Shown piece by piece: positions 1 to 7,514 of a stretch of DNA of 64,000 bases (the stretch's first letter is position 1; each line of letters begins with the position of its first letter). The notes under the pieces are model-generated. The model did not search any database, had not been told where the DNA came from, and was given only the letters and a program-made list of their open reading frames with translations. The stretch covers positions 124,001 through 188,000 of the forward strand of contig NZ_DLHR01000019.1 in the NCBI RefSeq assembly GCF_002483315.1, read 5' to 3'. The translations under genes and the position numbers were made by a program. The DNA comes from Flavobacterium sp. UBA7663. Its GTDB lineage: Bacteria > Bacteroidota > Bacteroidia > Flavobacteriales > Flavobacteriaceae.

Positions 1-162
1 GTTTTTAACTTATATGTTTTAGACGGATATTCTCACAAAGAAATAGCCGAGATGTTAGAAATCAACATCGGAACATCTAAGTCAAATTTAGCTAGAGCAA
101 AAGCTATTTTGAAAAGTAAGATAGAATCAAATAACAGTTTTGAGGTAAAAAAAAGTAAATGA
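1..162 (+). CDS. RNA polymerase sigma factor, sigma-70/ECF type, C-terminal fragment
   Basis: The window opens inside this gene; about 53 C-terminal codons remain, read in frame from base 1 to the TGA at 160-162. The peptide carries the sigma region 4 helix-turn-helix pattern (LDGYSHKEIAEMLEI, then GTSKSNLARAK), which contacts the -35-like promoter element. Region 2 is off the window, so the subclass is inferred; the shortness after region 4 and the partner gene suggest an ECF factor. Its stop overlaps the next start in an ATGA, which implies translational coupling with the anti-sigma-like gene at 159. Confidence 0.85.
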   Translation, partial: VFNLYVLDGYSHKEIAEMLEINIGTSKSNLARAKAILKSKIESNNSFEVKKSK

Positions 163-1814
163 AAGACAATAAAAATATAGAACGATTATTTCAAGAGAAA
201 TTCAAAGATTTTGAAGCTTTACCGCCTCAAGATTCTTGGGATGTTATTGCAAGTCGTTTAAATGAGAAAAAGAAGAAAAAAAGAATTGTACCTATTTGGT
301 TCCAATTTTCTGGAATTGCCGCTTCACTATTTATAATCGGTTCATTAATTTGGAATTTCTCAGGTGAAAGCAATACAACTGAGGTGCCAAATTCTAACAA
401 CACAATTGTAAATACTGAAGATTCTAAAGGAAACTCAAACAATTCAAACATTACTTCACCTAATAACGAAGCTATTGTTTATGATTCGCAATCAAATGAA
501 GAAAATTTAGATAAAAAATCTAACAACTCAATCAATCAATATAATGAAAAATCGATTGATGAAAAATTAGTTAAATCGAAACTTAAAAACAATTCTAGTA
601 GAAGAAACGGATTAGTTTCAAATGGCAAATTACAAAACGATATTGATGCAAGTTCAAATCAAAAAGGATTTAAAAAAGGAAAGAACAATTTCAAAAAACA
701 ATCATCATCTGTAACAAATTCTGAAAAAGCTTTAGTAGCTAATACAGAAAAAAACAAAGCGAAAAGAAAATCAAAATCGAAGTCAAATAAAAATAATTCT
801 GATTTTGAAAACCTATTTGATGATAATAACGTAGTTAATAATAGAGAAGATAAAAACGCTATCAATAAAGAAACTATTGATGCTTTTTTTGAAAATAAAA
901 CATCAAATACAACAACAATAACTAATAATGATTCTATTATAAAACAAACAAACAATTCAGATGTTGTTGTTTCTAATGAAATCATTACTCAAGATAGTAC
1001 GCTAGTGGCTGAAGTTTCTAAAGAAACAAATCTGCTAGAGGAATTGCTTAAAGAAAAAGAGGCTGGGAAAAATGAAGATGAAAAAGAAGAAAAAAGAAGT
1101 AAATGGGCGATTAGCACTAACGCGTCGCCTGTTTATTTTAACTCCTTAGCACAAGGATCTTCAATTGACCAACAATTTGATTCGAATAGCAAAAATTATG
1201 CAACAACTTTAAGTTTAGGTATAGCTGGAAGCTATGCAATAAACAATAAATTAAGTTTAAAAACAGGTGTTAACAATATTAATATAAGCTACAATACCAA
1301 TGATGTTCTTTTTGATGCACGAATAAATACTGTTGAAAACAACATCCCTACAATATCAAGAAATCCAGAAGCATCAAATATGGTATTTTCGTCAAAAGTT
1401 GGTAATGTAGAAACATTATCGGGTGATGTTGAAAATGTAATTATTGAGAACAATGTAGGTGCATTACAACAAAATATTAGTTACATCGAAGTTCCTTTAG
1501 AATTAAGTTACAAATTATTAGATAAGAAATTTGGTATAGAAGTGATTGGAGGAATGAGTACCTTATTTTTAAATCAAAATAACATTTCTTTATTAGCAAA
1601 TGGTATCGAAATGGAAGTAGGAAGAGCCAATAATTTAAACAGTATACATTTTAGTAGTAATGTCGGTTTGGGTTTTAAATACTCGTTCTGGAAAAGCTTT
1701 AATGCTAATTTCCAACCTATGTTTAAATACCAGATCAATACGTTTAGTGAGAATTCCGGTAACTTCAAGCCTTATTTTATAGGCTTGTATACCGGAATTA
1801 GTTTTAGTTTTTAA
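159..1814 (+). CDS. Membrane-anchored anti-sigma-like protein with C-terminal outer-membrane-barrel-like domain
   Basis: This 551-residue protein starts in the ATGA overlap with the sigma gene, the usual place for its antagonist. Residues 1-43 are a charged cytoplasmic-like segment ending in a lysine run. Residues about 44-66 form one hydrophobic helix. Residues about 70-310 are low complexity, very rich in N, K and S, and look disordered. Residues about 315-551 alternate like beta strands and end in ISFSF, a terminal-Phe ending typical of outer-membrane barrels. I infer a cytoplasmic sigma-binding end, an inner-membrane helix, a periplasmic linker and a barrel-like end. No zinc-finger anti-sigma motif is visible. 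No signal peptide is seen, so the topology of the C-terminal part is uncertain. Confidence 0.7.
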   Translation: MKDNKNIERLFQEKFKDFEALPPQDSWDVIASRLNEKKKKKRIVPIWFQFSGIAASLFIIGSLIWNFSGESNTTEVPNSNNTIVNTEDSKGNSNNSNITSPNNEAIVYDSQSNEENLDKKSNNSINQYNEKSIDEKLVKSKLKNNSSRRNGLVSNGKLQNDIDASSNQKGFKKGKNNFKKQSSSVTNSEKALVANTEKNKAKRKSKSKSNKNNSDFENLFDDNNVVNNREDKNAINKETIDAFFENKTSNTTTITNNDSIIKQTNNSDVVVSNEIITQDSTLVAEVSKETNLLEELLKEKEAGKNEDEKEEKRSKWAISTNASPVYFNSLAQGSSIDQQFDSNSKNYATTLSLGIAGSYAINNKLSLKTGVNNINISYNTNDVLFDARINTVENNIPTISRNPEASNMVFSSKVGNVETLSGDVENVIIENNVGALQQNISYIEVPLELSYKLLDKKFGIEVIGGMSTLFLNQNNISLLANGIEMEVGRANNLNSIHFSSNVGLGFKYSFWKSFNANFQPMFKYQINTFSENSGNFKPYFIGLYTGISFSF

Positions 1815-1879
1815 GCTTTGTTGGTTAAGCTTAAATTTATAGTTAAGTTGTTTCATTTCTAGTTAAAATGAAACTGAGA

Positions 1880-1910
1880 AAGTCTAGATGCGTCTAGACT
1901 TTTTTATTTT
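1880..1910 (+). terminator. Rho-independent terminator after the anti-sigma-like gene
   Basis: A 9-bp perfect stem (1880-1888 with 1893-1901, loop TGCG) is followed by a T-rich run. A second hairpin (about 1850-1858 with 1866-1874) lies just upstream. The T-run overlaps the 3' end of the convergent acyltransferase gene. Confidence 0.75.
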
Positions 1911-2644
1911 AAATCCTGAAGCAACGGTTGTAAAATGATATCTCTTACTTGTTGTTTCAATGCATTTCTGTCTTCCAATGTTTTGCCTTTCGTTTCAATT
2001 ATCGGATAAATTTTAGCGCGCATTTTTCCCGGAGTTCCACTGAAGAAAGTATAAGAAAAACGTTTTTTATTATCGAAAAACACCATTGGAACAATTGGCA
2101 ATCCATGCTCAATAGCAATTCTGAAAGCACCATCTTTAAATTCATCTAACACAATATGTTCTTCCGGAACGCCACCTTCTGGAAAAATACAAATACTCAA
2201 ACCTTGATGAATTCTTTTTTGAGCACGCTCAAAAACCTGATAACGACTTTTACTATTTGATCTGTCTACCAAAATACAAACGCGTTTATAAATAAATCCA
2301 AAAATCGGAATCTTAGCCAATTCTTTCTTTCCCACAAAAACAAATGGATGATTTTTAACTGCAATCAACATCATCATAATATCGGTCATTGAAGTATGAT
2401 TAGCTACTAACATATAACTTTTCCCATCTTCAAAAACCTCATCACCTTCAATAGAATAATTAAAACCCATTCCAATTAAAATAATCTTAGACCATAACCT
2501 AGCAATTTTAAAAAATAAAGGATACGTTTTCTCGCTTAAAATGGTAGCCAAAATAAATGGAAACAGTACAATGATTGGAACCAAAACCAAGATGTAAAAC
2601 CAAATTCGATATAAAAGTGTAAGCGGATATTTTAAAAATTTCAT
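1904..2644 (-). CDS. plsC: 1-acyl-sn-glycerol-3-phosphate acyltransferase (PlsC family)
   Basis: This 246-residue membrane-bound enzyme of the LPLAT family should transfer an acyl chain to lysophosphatidate in phospholipid synthesis. Residues about 10-35 are a hydrophobic anchor. The catalytic HX4D motif is NHTSMTD (H83, D88), and the substrate-binding motif FPEGG lies at about 154-158. The length is normal for the family. It stands alone between a terminator and trpS, so context does not sharpen its substrate; an ornithine-lipid or other LPLAT role is possible. The start is followed by a typical membrane-anchor N-terminus and no better start is visible. Confidence 0.85.
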   Translation of the reverse strand: MKFLKYPLTLLYRIWFYILVLVPIIVLFPFILATILSEKTYPLFFKIARLWSKIILIGMGFNYSIEGDEVFEDGKSYMLVANHTSMTDIMMMLIAVKNHPFVFVGKKELAKIPIFGFIYKRVCILVDRSNSKSRYQVFERAQKRIHQGLSICIFPEGGVPEEHIVLDEFKDGAFRIAIEHGLPIVPMVFFDNKKRFSYTFFSGTPGKMRAKIYPIIETKGKTLEDRNALKQQVRDIILQPLLQDLK

Positions 2645-2719
2645 TTAGCAAGTTTATTTGATTTCCAAAAGTAATCATTTATATAAAACCTATCTCTTTT
2701 TACTTTTCTGTTTTTACGC

Positions 2720-2727
2720 TACATTTG
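2720..2727 (+). promoter_or_regulatory. Bacteroidota -7 promoter element for trpS
   Basis: TACATTTG matches the TAnnTTTG element of the primary sigma factor in this phylum. No clear TTG is seen at the right distance upstream. It predicts a leader of about 70 nt that contains the CTTTGCG-type words at 2751-2790. Confidence 0.5.
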
Positions 2728-2750
2728 CATTTCAGAATAATAATTAAAAA

Positions 2751-2790
2751 ACTTGGCGAAGCATTGCGAATAACTTTGCGATTCTTTGCA
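2751..2790 (+). repeat. CTTTGCG-type short iterated words in the trpS leader
   Basis: The leader contains CTTGGCG, CATTGCG, CTTTGCG and CTTTGCA in close succession. Related words recur at about 14990-15020. They look like a degenerate intergenic tandem family. Confidence 0.4.
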
Positions 2791-2803
2791 TTAAAAAACA
2801 ACA

Positions 2804-3772
2804 ATGGCAAAAATCTTAACCGGAGTTCAAAGTACAGGAACACCACACTTAGGTAATTTATTAGGAGCAATTATTCCTGCTATTCAAATGGCAAACAATC
2901 CTGATAACGAGTCTTTTCTTTTCATTGCCGATTTGCATTCGATTACGCAAATCAAAAATGGAGCAGAATTAAGACAAAATACGTATAGTGTTGCGGCAAC
3001 TTGGCTTGCTTGTGGTTTAGATACTAATCGTGTGGTTTTTTATCGCCAATCTGATGTGCCTCAAACGACCGAGCTTTCTTGGTATTTGAGTTGCTTTTTC
3101 CCGTTTCAACGTTTAACATTAGCACATTCTTTCAAAGATAAAGCGGATAGATTAGATGATGTGAATGCGGGATTATTTTCGTATCCGATGTTAATGGCTG
3201 CAGATATTTTATTGTATGATGCCAATTTTGTTCCTGTTGGAAAAGATCAATTGCAACATTTAGAAATTACGCGTGATGTAGCTTCGAGATTTAATCATCA
3301 AATGGGTGAAACGTTTGTATTGCCTGAAGCTAAAATTGATGAGCAAATCATGATTATTCCAGGAACAGACGGACAAAAAATGAGTAAATCGAGAAACAAT
3401 TTTATCAATATCTTTTTAGACGATAAAGCGTTACTAAAACAAATTAAAACCATTGAAACCGACAGCACTCCACTTGAAGAACCAAAAAACCCAGACACTT
3501 GTAATGTGTTTGCTTTATACAAATTATTAGGTTCTGCAGAAGAAGTTGCTGATTTACGTGCCAAATACGAGGCTGGAAATTACGGTTACGGTCACGCAAA
3601 ACAAGCCTTGTTTGAATTAATCGTTGAGAAATTCAAAACCGAAAGAGAAAAATACAATTACTACATCAACAACTTAGAAGAAGTAGATAAATTATTGCTT
3701 GAAGGTGCTGCAAAAGCAAGTGCGGTAGCGAATGGTGTTTTGAAAAGAGTGAGAGAGAAGTTGGGTTATTAA
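2804..3772 (+). CDS. trpS: Tryptophanyl-tRNA synthetase
   Basis: This class I aminoacyl-tRNA synthetase charges tRNA-Trp. The HIGH-type motif is TGTPHLGN (about residues 11-18) and the KMSKS loop is exact at residues 192-196. The length of 322 residues is normal for bacterial TrpRS. The start ATG follows an A-rich leader. It is transcribed alone, ending in the bidirectional terminator at 3800-3829. Confidence 0.97.
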   Translation: MAKILTGVQSTGTPHLGNLLGAIIPAIQMANNPDNESFLFIADLHSITQIKNGAELRQNTYSVAATWLACGLDTNRVVFYRQSDVPQTTELSWYLSCFFPFQRLTLAHSFKDKADRLDDVNAGLFSYPMLMAADILLYDANFVPVGKDQLQHLEITRDVASRFNHQMGETFVLPEAKIDEQIMIIPGTDGQKMSKSRNNFINIFLDDKALLKQIKTIETDSTPLEEPKNPDTCNVFALYKLLGSAEEVADLRAKYEAGNYGYGHAKQALFELIVEKFKTEREKYNYYINNLEEVDKLLLEGAAKASAVANGVLKRVREKLGY

Positions 3773-3799
3773 TTAAACTCAAATTTAAAAATAAAAAAA

Positions 3800-3829
3800 C
3801 CTCAAAGTTTAGAAGTCTAAATTTTGAGG
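3800..3829. terminator. Bidirectional terminator between trpS and the lipoprotein gene
   Basis: An inverted repeat CCTCAAA-G-TTTAGA / TCTAAA-T-TTTGAGG folds into a long stem with a two-base loop. It is flanked by an A-run on the left and a T-run on the right, so it can stop both convergent genes. Confidence 0.8.
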
Positions 3830-3833
3830 ATTT

Positions 3834-4481
3834 TTATTCTTTAGTAATCTTTTCGATTTTCCATTTATTTTCCTTTTGAGAGAAATTACAAAATACATGA
3901 TAGGTTCCATACATTTTTAATACAGAAAAAAATGCTTTTTCATCTTTCTCATCAATAAGTACTCTAGTTAAGAAAACCAAAGGATTGTTTGAATTTCTAT
4001 CTTCACCCTCAAATGTGTTTTTAAAATTTACTAAATTAATTTTTAGATTACATTTTTCAAATTCATTTAATTCAACACCTCTAAAATCTAAATTATTAAA
4101 TTTATAAATATTCTTATCAAATTTTAATTTTTCAACATCTGCAAGAGTATCTAAAATTCCAAATTCAATTCGCTTAAATTTTTCAACCAAATTAAATATA
4201 CTATCTGATTTTTCATTTCTTATTTTTTTATACTTTTCCCAATCATTATATTCTACTTTTTTAATACTATCAATCTGTTTATTAGGATAAATTATTGAGT
4301 CAATTTCTGGTGGTGGTGGAATAATAATTCCTAATCTAAGAAAACTGTTAATCTCATATTTTGCAATTTCCGGCAACACATCGCACAAAACTTCTGCTTC
4401 TAATTCTTCATAAGTTTTTTCTTTCTCGGTGCAAGAGAATAAAAACAAAACTATCGATACGATGCTAAGTGCTTTTTTCAT
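3834..4481 (-). CDS. Hypothetical lipoprotein
   Basis: This 215-residue protein starts with a lipoprotein signal peptide whose lipobox LFSC ends at Cys17. The mature part is charged and rich in E, K and I and shows no motif I recognise. It lies 43 bp downstream of dprA on the same strand and may be co-transcribed with it. It ends against the bidirectional terminator. Function unknown. Confidence 0.75.
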   Translation of the reverse strand: MKKALSIVSIVLFLFSCTEKEKTYEELEAEVLCDVLPEIAKYEINSFLRLGIIIPPPPEIDSIIYPNKQIDSIKKVEYNDWEKYKKIRNEKSDSIFNLVEKFKRIEFGILDTLADVEKLKFDKNIYKFNNLDFRGVELNEFEKCNLKINLVNFKNTFEGEDRNSNNPLVFLTRVLIDEKDEKAFFSVLKMYGTYHVFCNFSQKENKWKIEKITKE

Positions 4482-4524
4482 GTTCTAAATTTAGGAATTT
4501 CAATCAAAAAATAAGCCAAAAAAA

Positions 4525-5628
4525 TCAAACCACCTCAAACATCTTTCCGGGCAAAGGTCTAATCACTCCTTTTAATTCCATGTTTAACAAAATGGAAGAA
4601 ATGCGATAAATAGGAAAATCACATTCTAAGGCGATAATGTCCATCATTTCTTTTCCTGTTTTTTGAAGGTAATCATAAATGATTTGTTCTTCTTCGGTTA
4701 AGGTGACGAACAATTGTTTTTGTACTACTTTTTGAGATTCGCGTTGCAATTCCCAATTCAAAATATACACCAAATCAGCTGCCGAAGTAAGCAAATTAGC
4801 ACGTTGTGTTTTAATCAAATTATTGCAACCTTGACTATACTTATCCGTCGTTCTTCCTGGAACTGCGAAAACATCTCGGTTGTAATCGTTGGCTAAATTA
4901 GCGGTGACTAATGAACCACCTCTTTCAGCACTTTCAATTACGATGGTAGCTTCACTAATGCCAGCAACAATGCGGTTTCGTTTGATAAAATTTTCTTTAT
5001 CGGGATTACTGGAACTCCAAAATTCTGTTAAAAACCCACCATTTTGTTCCATTTTTGCCATGTACTTTTTGTGTATTTTCGGATAAATTTGATTCAATCC
5101 GTGAGCTAAAACACCTATGGTTTGCAAACCACAGTCCATTGCTATTTGATGTGCGTAAATATCAACACCATAAGCAAAACCGCTAACAATAATTGGATTT
5201 AAAGGTGAAATTTCTTCGATTAATTTCTTAGTAAATTCCATACCATACGTCGTGATTTGACGTGTACCGACAATACTAATAATTCTTTGGTTTTGTAAAT
5301 CGATATTTCCGGCTTGGAATAAAAGTACAGGACTGTCGTAGCAGTTTTTTAATCGCTCGGGATAATTTTCTTCTTGAAAATAATTAGTGGAAATGTTTTC
5401 TTGTGCAAGAAATTGGAGTTCGGCTTCTGCTTTTGCAAATACCGATTTGTCTTGCAAATTTTTAATTACAACCGAACCAATGCCGTCAATTTTTTGAAGT
5501 TGGGATTTTTTCGAAGCGAAGACTTCTGTAGCGTTTCCGCAATGTTGGATGAGTTTTTTGGCGATTACATCTCCTACTCCTTCCACTTGCATGAGCGCAA
5601 GCGTATGGTATAATTCTGACTGTGTCAT
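4525..5628 (-). CDS. dprA: DNA-processing protein DprA/Smf
   Basis: DprA loads RecA on incoming single-stranded DNA during natural transformation. The 367-residue protein has an N-terminal helix-hairpin-helix (VEGVGDVIAKKL, IDGIGSVVIKNL), a central Rossmann-like domain with GTRQITTYG, SGFAYGVDIYAH and an SERGGSLVTA stretch, and a short C-terminal winged helix. Order and length match the family. No other competence gene is in the window, so the gene alone does not prove transformability. Confidence 0.93.
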   Translation of the reverse strand: MTQSELYHTLALMQVEGVGDVIAKKLIQHCGNATEVFASKKSQLQKIDGIGSVVIKNLQDKSVFAKAEAELQFLAQENISTNYFQEENYPERLKNCYDSPVLLFQAGNIDLQNQRIISIVGTRQITTYGMEFTKKLIEEISPLNPIIVSGFAYGVDIYAHQIAMDCGLQTIGVLAHGLNQIYPKIHKKYMAKMEQNGGFLTEFWSSSNPDKENFIKRNRIVAGISEATIVIESAERGGSLVTANLANDYNRDVFAVPGRTTDKYSQGCNNLIKTQRANLLTSAADLVYILNWELQRESQKVVQKQLFVTLTEEEQIIYDYLQKTGKEMMDIIALECDFPIYRISSILLNMELKGVIRPLPGKMFEVV

Positions 5629-5740
5629 GGCGTGTATAAAATTTATTTGGCGTATAATTGAAGAACAAAAATAGTTCTTTTTAACAATAATACAAAGATT
5701 TTTTACTTCTTAGAAAACAAAGACCAAGAAAGAAAATGGA

Positions 5741-5826
5741 AACCTAACCAGCCCTGATGGGAGCGGCACCGTGTAGAGAGGACAGCAGGAATATGGGAAC
5801 CAAGAAAGCCCAAGCCATTCGCTTCC
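5741..5826 (+). ncRNA. Candidate structured RNA or GC-rich intergenic element
   Basis: A GC-rich island stands out in an otherwise AT-rich spacer of 283 bp. It starts AGCCCTGATGGGAGCGGCA and continues to GACAGCAGGAATA; CCTG (5753-5756) can pair with CAGG (5786-5789), and TGGG (5794-5797) with CCCA (5809-5812). From memory, this AGCCCTGAT...GCAGGAATA frame recurs between genes in Flavobacterium genomes and resembles the published Flavo-1 RNA motif, but I could not check it. The strand is inferred from that resemblance. A mobile repeat is the alternative. Confidence 0.4.
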
Positions 5827-5877
5827 AATAATTTAAAGTAAAAATCGCAATTGTTAATAATTTTTGTTGATAAAATT

Positions 5878-5906
5878 TTGATATTGCTATTGATTATCTA
5901 ACTTTG
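5878..5906 (+). promoter_or_regulatory. Consensus promoter of the HU-SPOR gene
   Basis: TTG (5878-5880), an 18-nt spacer, then TAACTTTG (5899-5906) fits the Bacteroidota consensus well. The element ends 5 nt before the ATG at 5912, so the transcript should be leaderless or nearly so. Confidence 0.75.
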
Positions 5907-5911
5907 TTGTT

Positions 5912-6853
5912 ATGCAGATAGAGAAACACATATCCGACTTATTATATCGTTATCAGTGCGTTACTGTTCCTGGCTTTGGTGCGTTTTTAACCGAAACTGT
6001 GTCCGCTCACGTTACTGGAAGCGCAAGTTCGTTTTTTCCACCTAAAAAAGTGGTTTCGTTTAATGCGAATGTAAAAAACAATGATGGTTTATTAGCAAAT
6101 CATGTGGCATTACAAGAAAAAATGTCTTACGAATTAGCAGTAATCAAAATTGGTGATGTGGTAAACGAATGGACGTATTTGTTACAAAACCGCAATCGTG
6201 TGGTGTTGAAAAACATTGGCGAAATTTCGGTTAACAATGAAATGAATTGGGTTTTTGAACCCGCTAATACGGTAAATTATTTAACGGATTCGTTTGGTTT
6301 GAGCAGTTTTGTTTCTCCTGAAATTACAAGAGAAGTTTTAAAACAAGAAGTAGAAGCTTTAGAAGAAAAAGCGCCAATTATTTTTACTCCTGAAAGAAAA
6401 AGAGATTACTCGTATTTGAAATATGCAGCTGTTTTTGTAGTGATGTTGGGTGCTGGTGGTTTTGGATATAAAACTTACTATGATCAACAAATTCAAACCA
6501 AAACTTTAGCAGTTCAGAAAAACGTTCAAGAGAAAGTACAACAACAAATTCAAGAAGCGACTTTTGTAATTAGCGCTCCTGTTGAAGCGGTAGAATTAAG
6601 TGTGGCAGCTCCTGTTGAAGAAAAAATGCCTTATCATTTAGTAGCTGGCGCTTACAGAAGTGAAGAAAACGCAAATAAAGCTATTGCTGAATTAAAAGCA
6701 GCTGGTTTTGAAAATGCGAAGATGCTTCCTTTAAATAAACACAACTTATATCCTGTGGTATATGCTAGTTTTAAAACGTTAGAAGAAGCACAAACCGATA
6801 GAAAAAACATACAAAAAACACATAATGCAGAAGCGTGGTTAATGATAGAATAA
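5912..6853 (+). CDS. HU/CCDC81-like and SPOR domain membrane protein
   Basis: This 313-residue protein joins three parts. Residues 1-125 resemble the paired HU-like CCDC81 domains found in Bacteroidota (start MQIEKHISDLLYRY, then VPGFGAFL). Residues about 168-186 are one transmembrane helix. Residues about 240-313 are a SPOR domain (YHLVAGAYRSEENA...AWLMIE), a fold that binds denuded peptidoglycan at division sites. A coiled, Q-rich linker lies between. I infer an inner-membrane protein with its HU-like part in the cytoplasm and SPOR in the periplasm. Whether the HU-like part binds DNA or protein is unknown. The start agrees with the promoter 5 nt upstream. Confidence 0.88.
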   Translation: MQIEKHISDLLYRYQCVTVPGFGAFLTETVSAHVTGSASSFFPPKKVVSFNANVKNNDGLLANHVALQEKMSYELAVIKIGDVVNEWTYLLQNRNRVVLKNIGEISVNNEMNWVFEPANTVNYLTDSFGLSSFVSPEITREVLKQEVEALEEKAPIIFTPERKRDYSYLKYAAVFVVMLGAGGFGYKTYYDQQIQTKTLAVQKNVQEKVQQQIQEATFVISAPVEAVELSVAAPVEEKMPYHLVAGAYRSEENANKAIAELKAAGFENAKMLPLNKHNLYPVVYASFKTLEEAQTDRKNIQKTHNAEAWLMIE

Positions 6854-6881
6854 TTTTTTAACACTTTGCGTAATAATTATT

Positions 6882-6908
6882 AAAATCCCTTTTTTGGGAT
6901 TTTTTTTT
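6882..6908 (+). terminator. Terminator of the HU-SPOR gene
   Basis: AAAATCCC and GGGATTTT form an 8-bp stem around six Ts and run into a T tract. Confidence 0.85.
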
Positions 6909-6932
6909 GCATATAATATTCGAAAACCTCAT

Positions 6933-6940
6933 TATCTTTG
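6933..6940 (+). promoter_or_regulatory. -7 element that fixes the thioesterase start
   Basis: TATCTTTG lies 11 nt before the ATG at 6952, with a TTG at 6907-6909. A longer in-frame reading from 6907 would begin upstream of this promoter, so the start at 6952 is preferred. Confidence 0.65.
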
Positions 6941-6951
6941 TAAAAAAAACA

Positions 6952-7464
6952 ATGCAACCAAAATTTCCTTCAGAATCGGTAACTACTTTAACCGACTTAG
7001 TTTTACCAGGTGAAACGAATCCTTTGAACAATTTATTTGGTGGAGAATTGTTAGCTCGTATGGATAGAGCAGCAAGTATAACCGCTAGAAGACACTCACG
7101 TAGAATTTGTGTAACTGCTTCGGTAAATCACGTGGCTTTTAACAGAGCTATTCCTTTAGGAAGTGTGGTGACCGTTGAATCTAAAGTATCGAGAACTTTC
7201 AATACTTCTATGGAAATTTTTATTGATGTTTGGATTGAAGACAGAGAATCAGGAATTAAAAATAAAGCTAATGAAGCTATCTATACATTCGTAGCGGTTG
7301 ATGAAACGGGAAGACCAATTCCAGTTCCACCAATTGAACCAGAAACCGAATTAGAAAAACAACGTTACGAAGCAGCATTAAGAAGAAAACAACTAAGCTT
7401 AGTCTTAGCCGGAAAAATGAAACCAAGTGAGGCAACGGAATTAAAAGCGCTGTTTATGGAATAA
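6952..7464 (+). CDS. Acyl-CoA thioesterase (hotdog fold)
   Basis: This 170-residue single-hotdog protein of the YciA/BFIT type hydrolyses acyl-CoA thioesters. The segment NPLNNLFGGELLARMDRAA carries the conserved Asn/Gly/Asp pattern near the active-site helix, followed by VNHVAFNRAIPLGSVV. The family works as multimers of hotdog units. The ATG at 6952 is chosen because the promoter lies inside the longer reading. A tight terminator follows 4 bp after the stop. Confidence 0.9.
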   Translation: MQPKFPSESVTTLTDLVLPGETNPLNNLFGGELLARMDRAASITARRHSRRICVTASVNHVAFNRAIPLGSVVTVESKVSRTFNTSMEIFIDVWIEDRESGIKNKANEAIYTFVAVDETGRPIPVPPIEPETELEKQRYEAALRRKQLSLVLAGKMKPSEATELKALFME

Positions 7465-7465
7465 A

Positions 7466-7498
7466 TTGAGAACCTTCGGGTTCTTTTTTTTATTTTTG
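7466..7498 (+). promoter_or_regulatory. Promoter of the reductase gene, overlapping the upstream terminator
   Basis: TTG at 7466-7468 and TATTTTTG at 7491-7498 are 22 nt apart and lie 16 nt before the start at 7515. The terminator stem of the preceding gene occupies the spacer. Confidence 0.55.
7469..7491 (+). terminator. Terminator of the thioesterase gene
   Basis: AGAACC-TTCG-GGTTCT is a UUCG-capped stem followed by eight Ts. It is compact and strong. Confidence 0.85.
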
Positions 7499-7514
7499 TA
7501 AAAAATAAAATCAC

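Noticed and set aside
659..985. Minus-strand open frame of 108 codons inside the anti-sigma-like gene
   Set aside because: It is the reverse of the low-complexity N/K/S linker, has biased composition, and has no promoter or leader.
5486..5668. Minus-strand open frame of 60 codons at the dprA 5' end
   Set aside because: It lies in another frame across the real DprA N-terminus, which has a clear helix-hairpin-helix.
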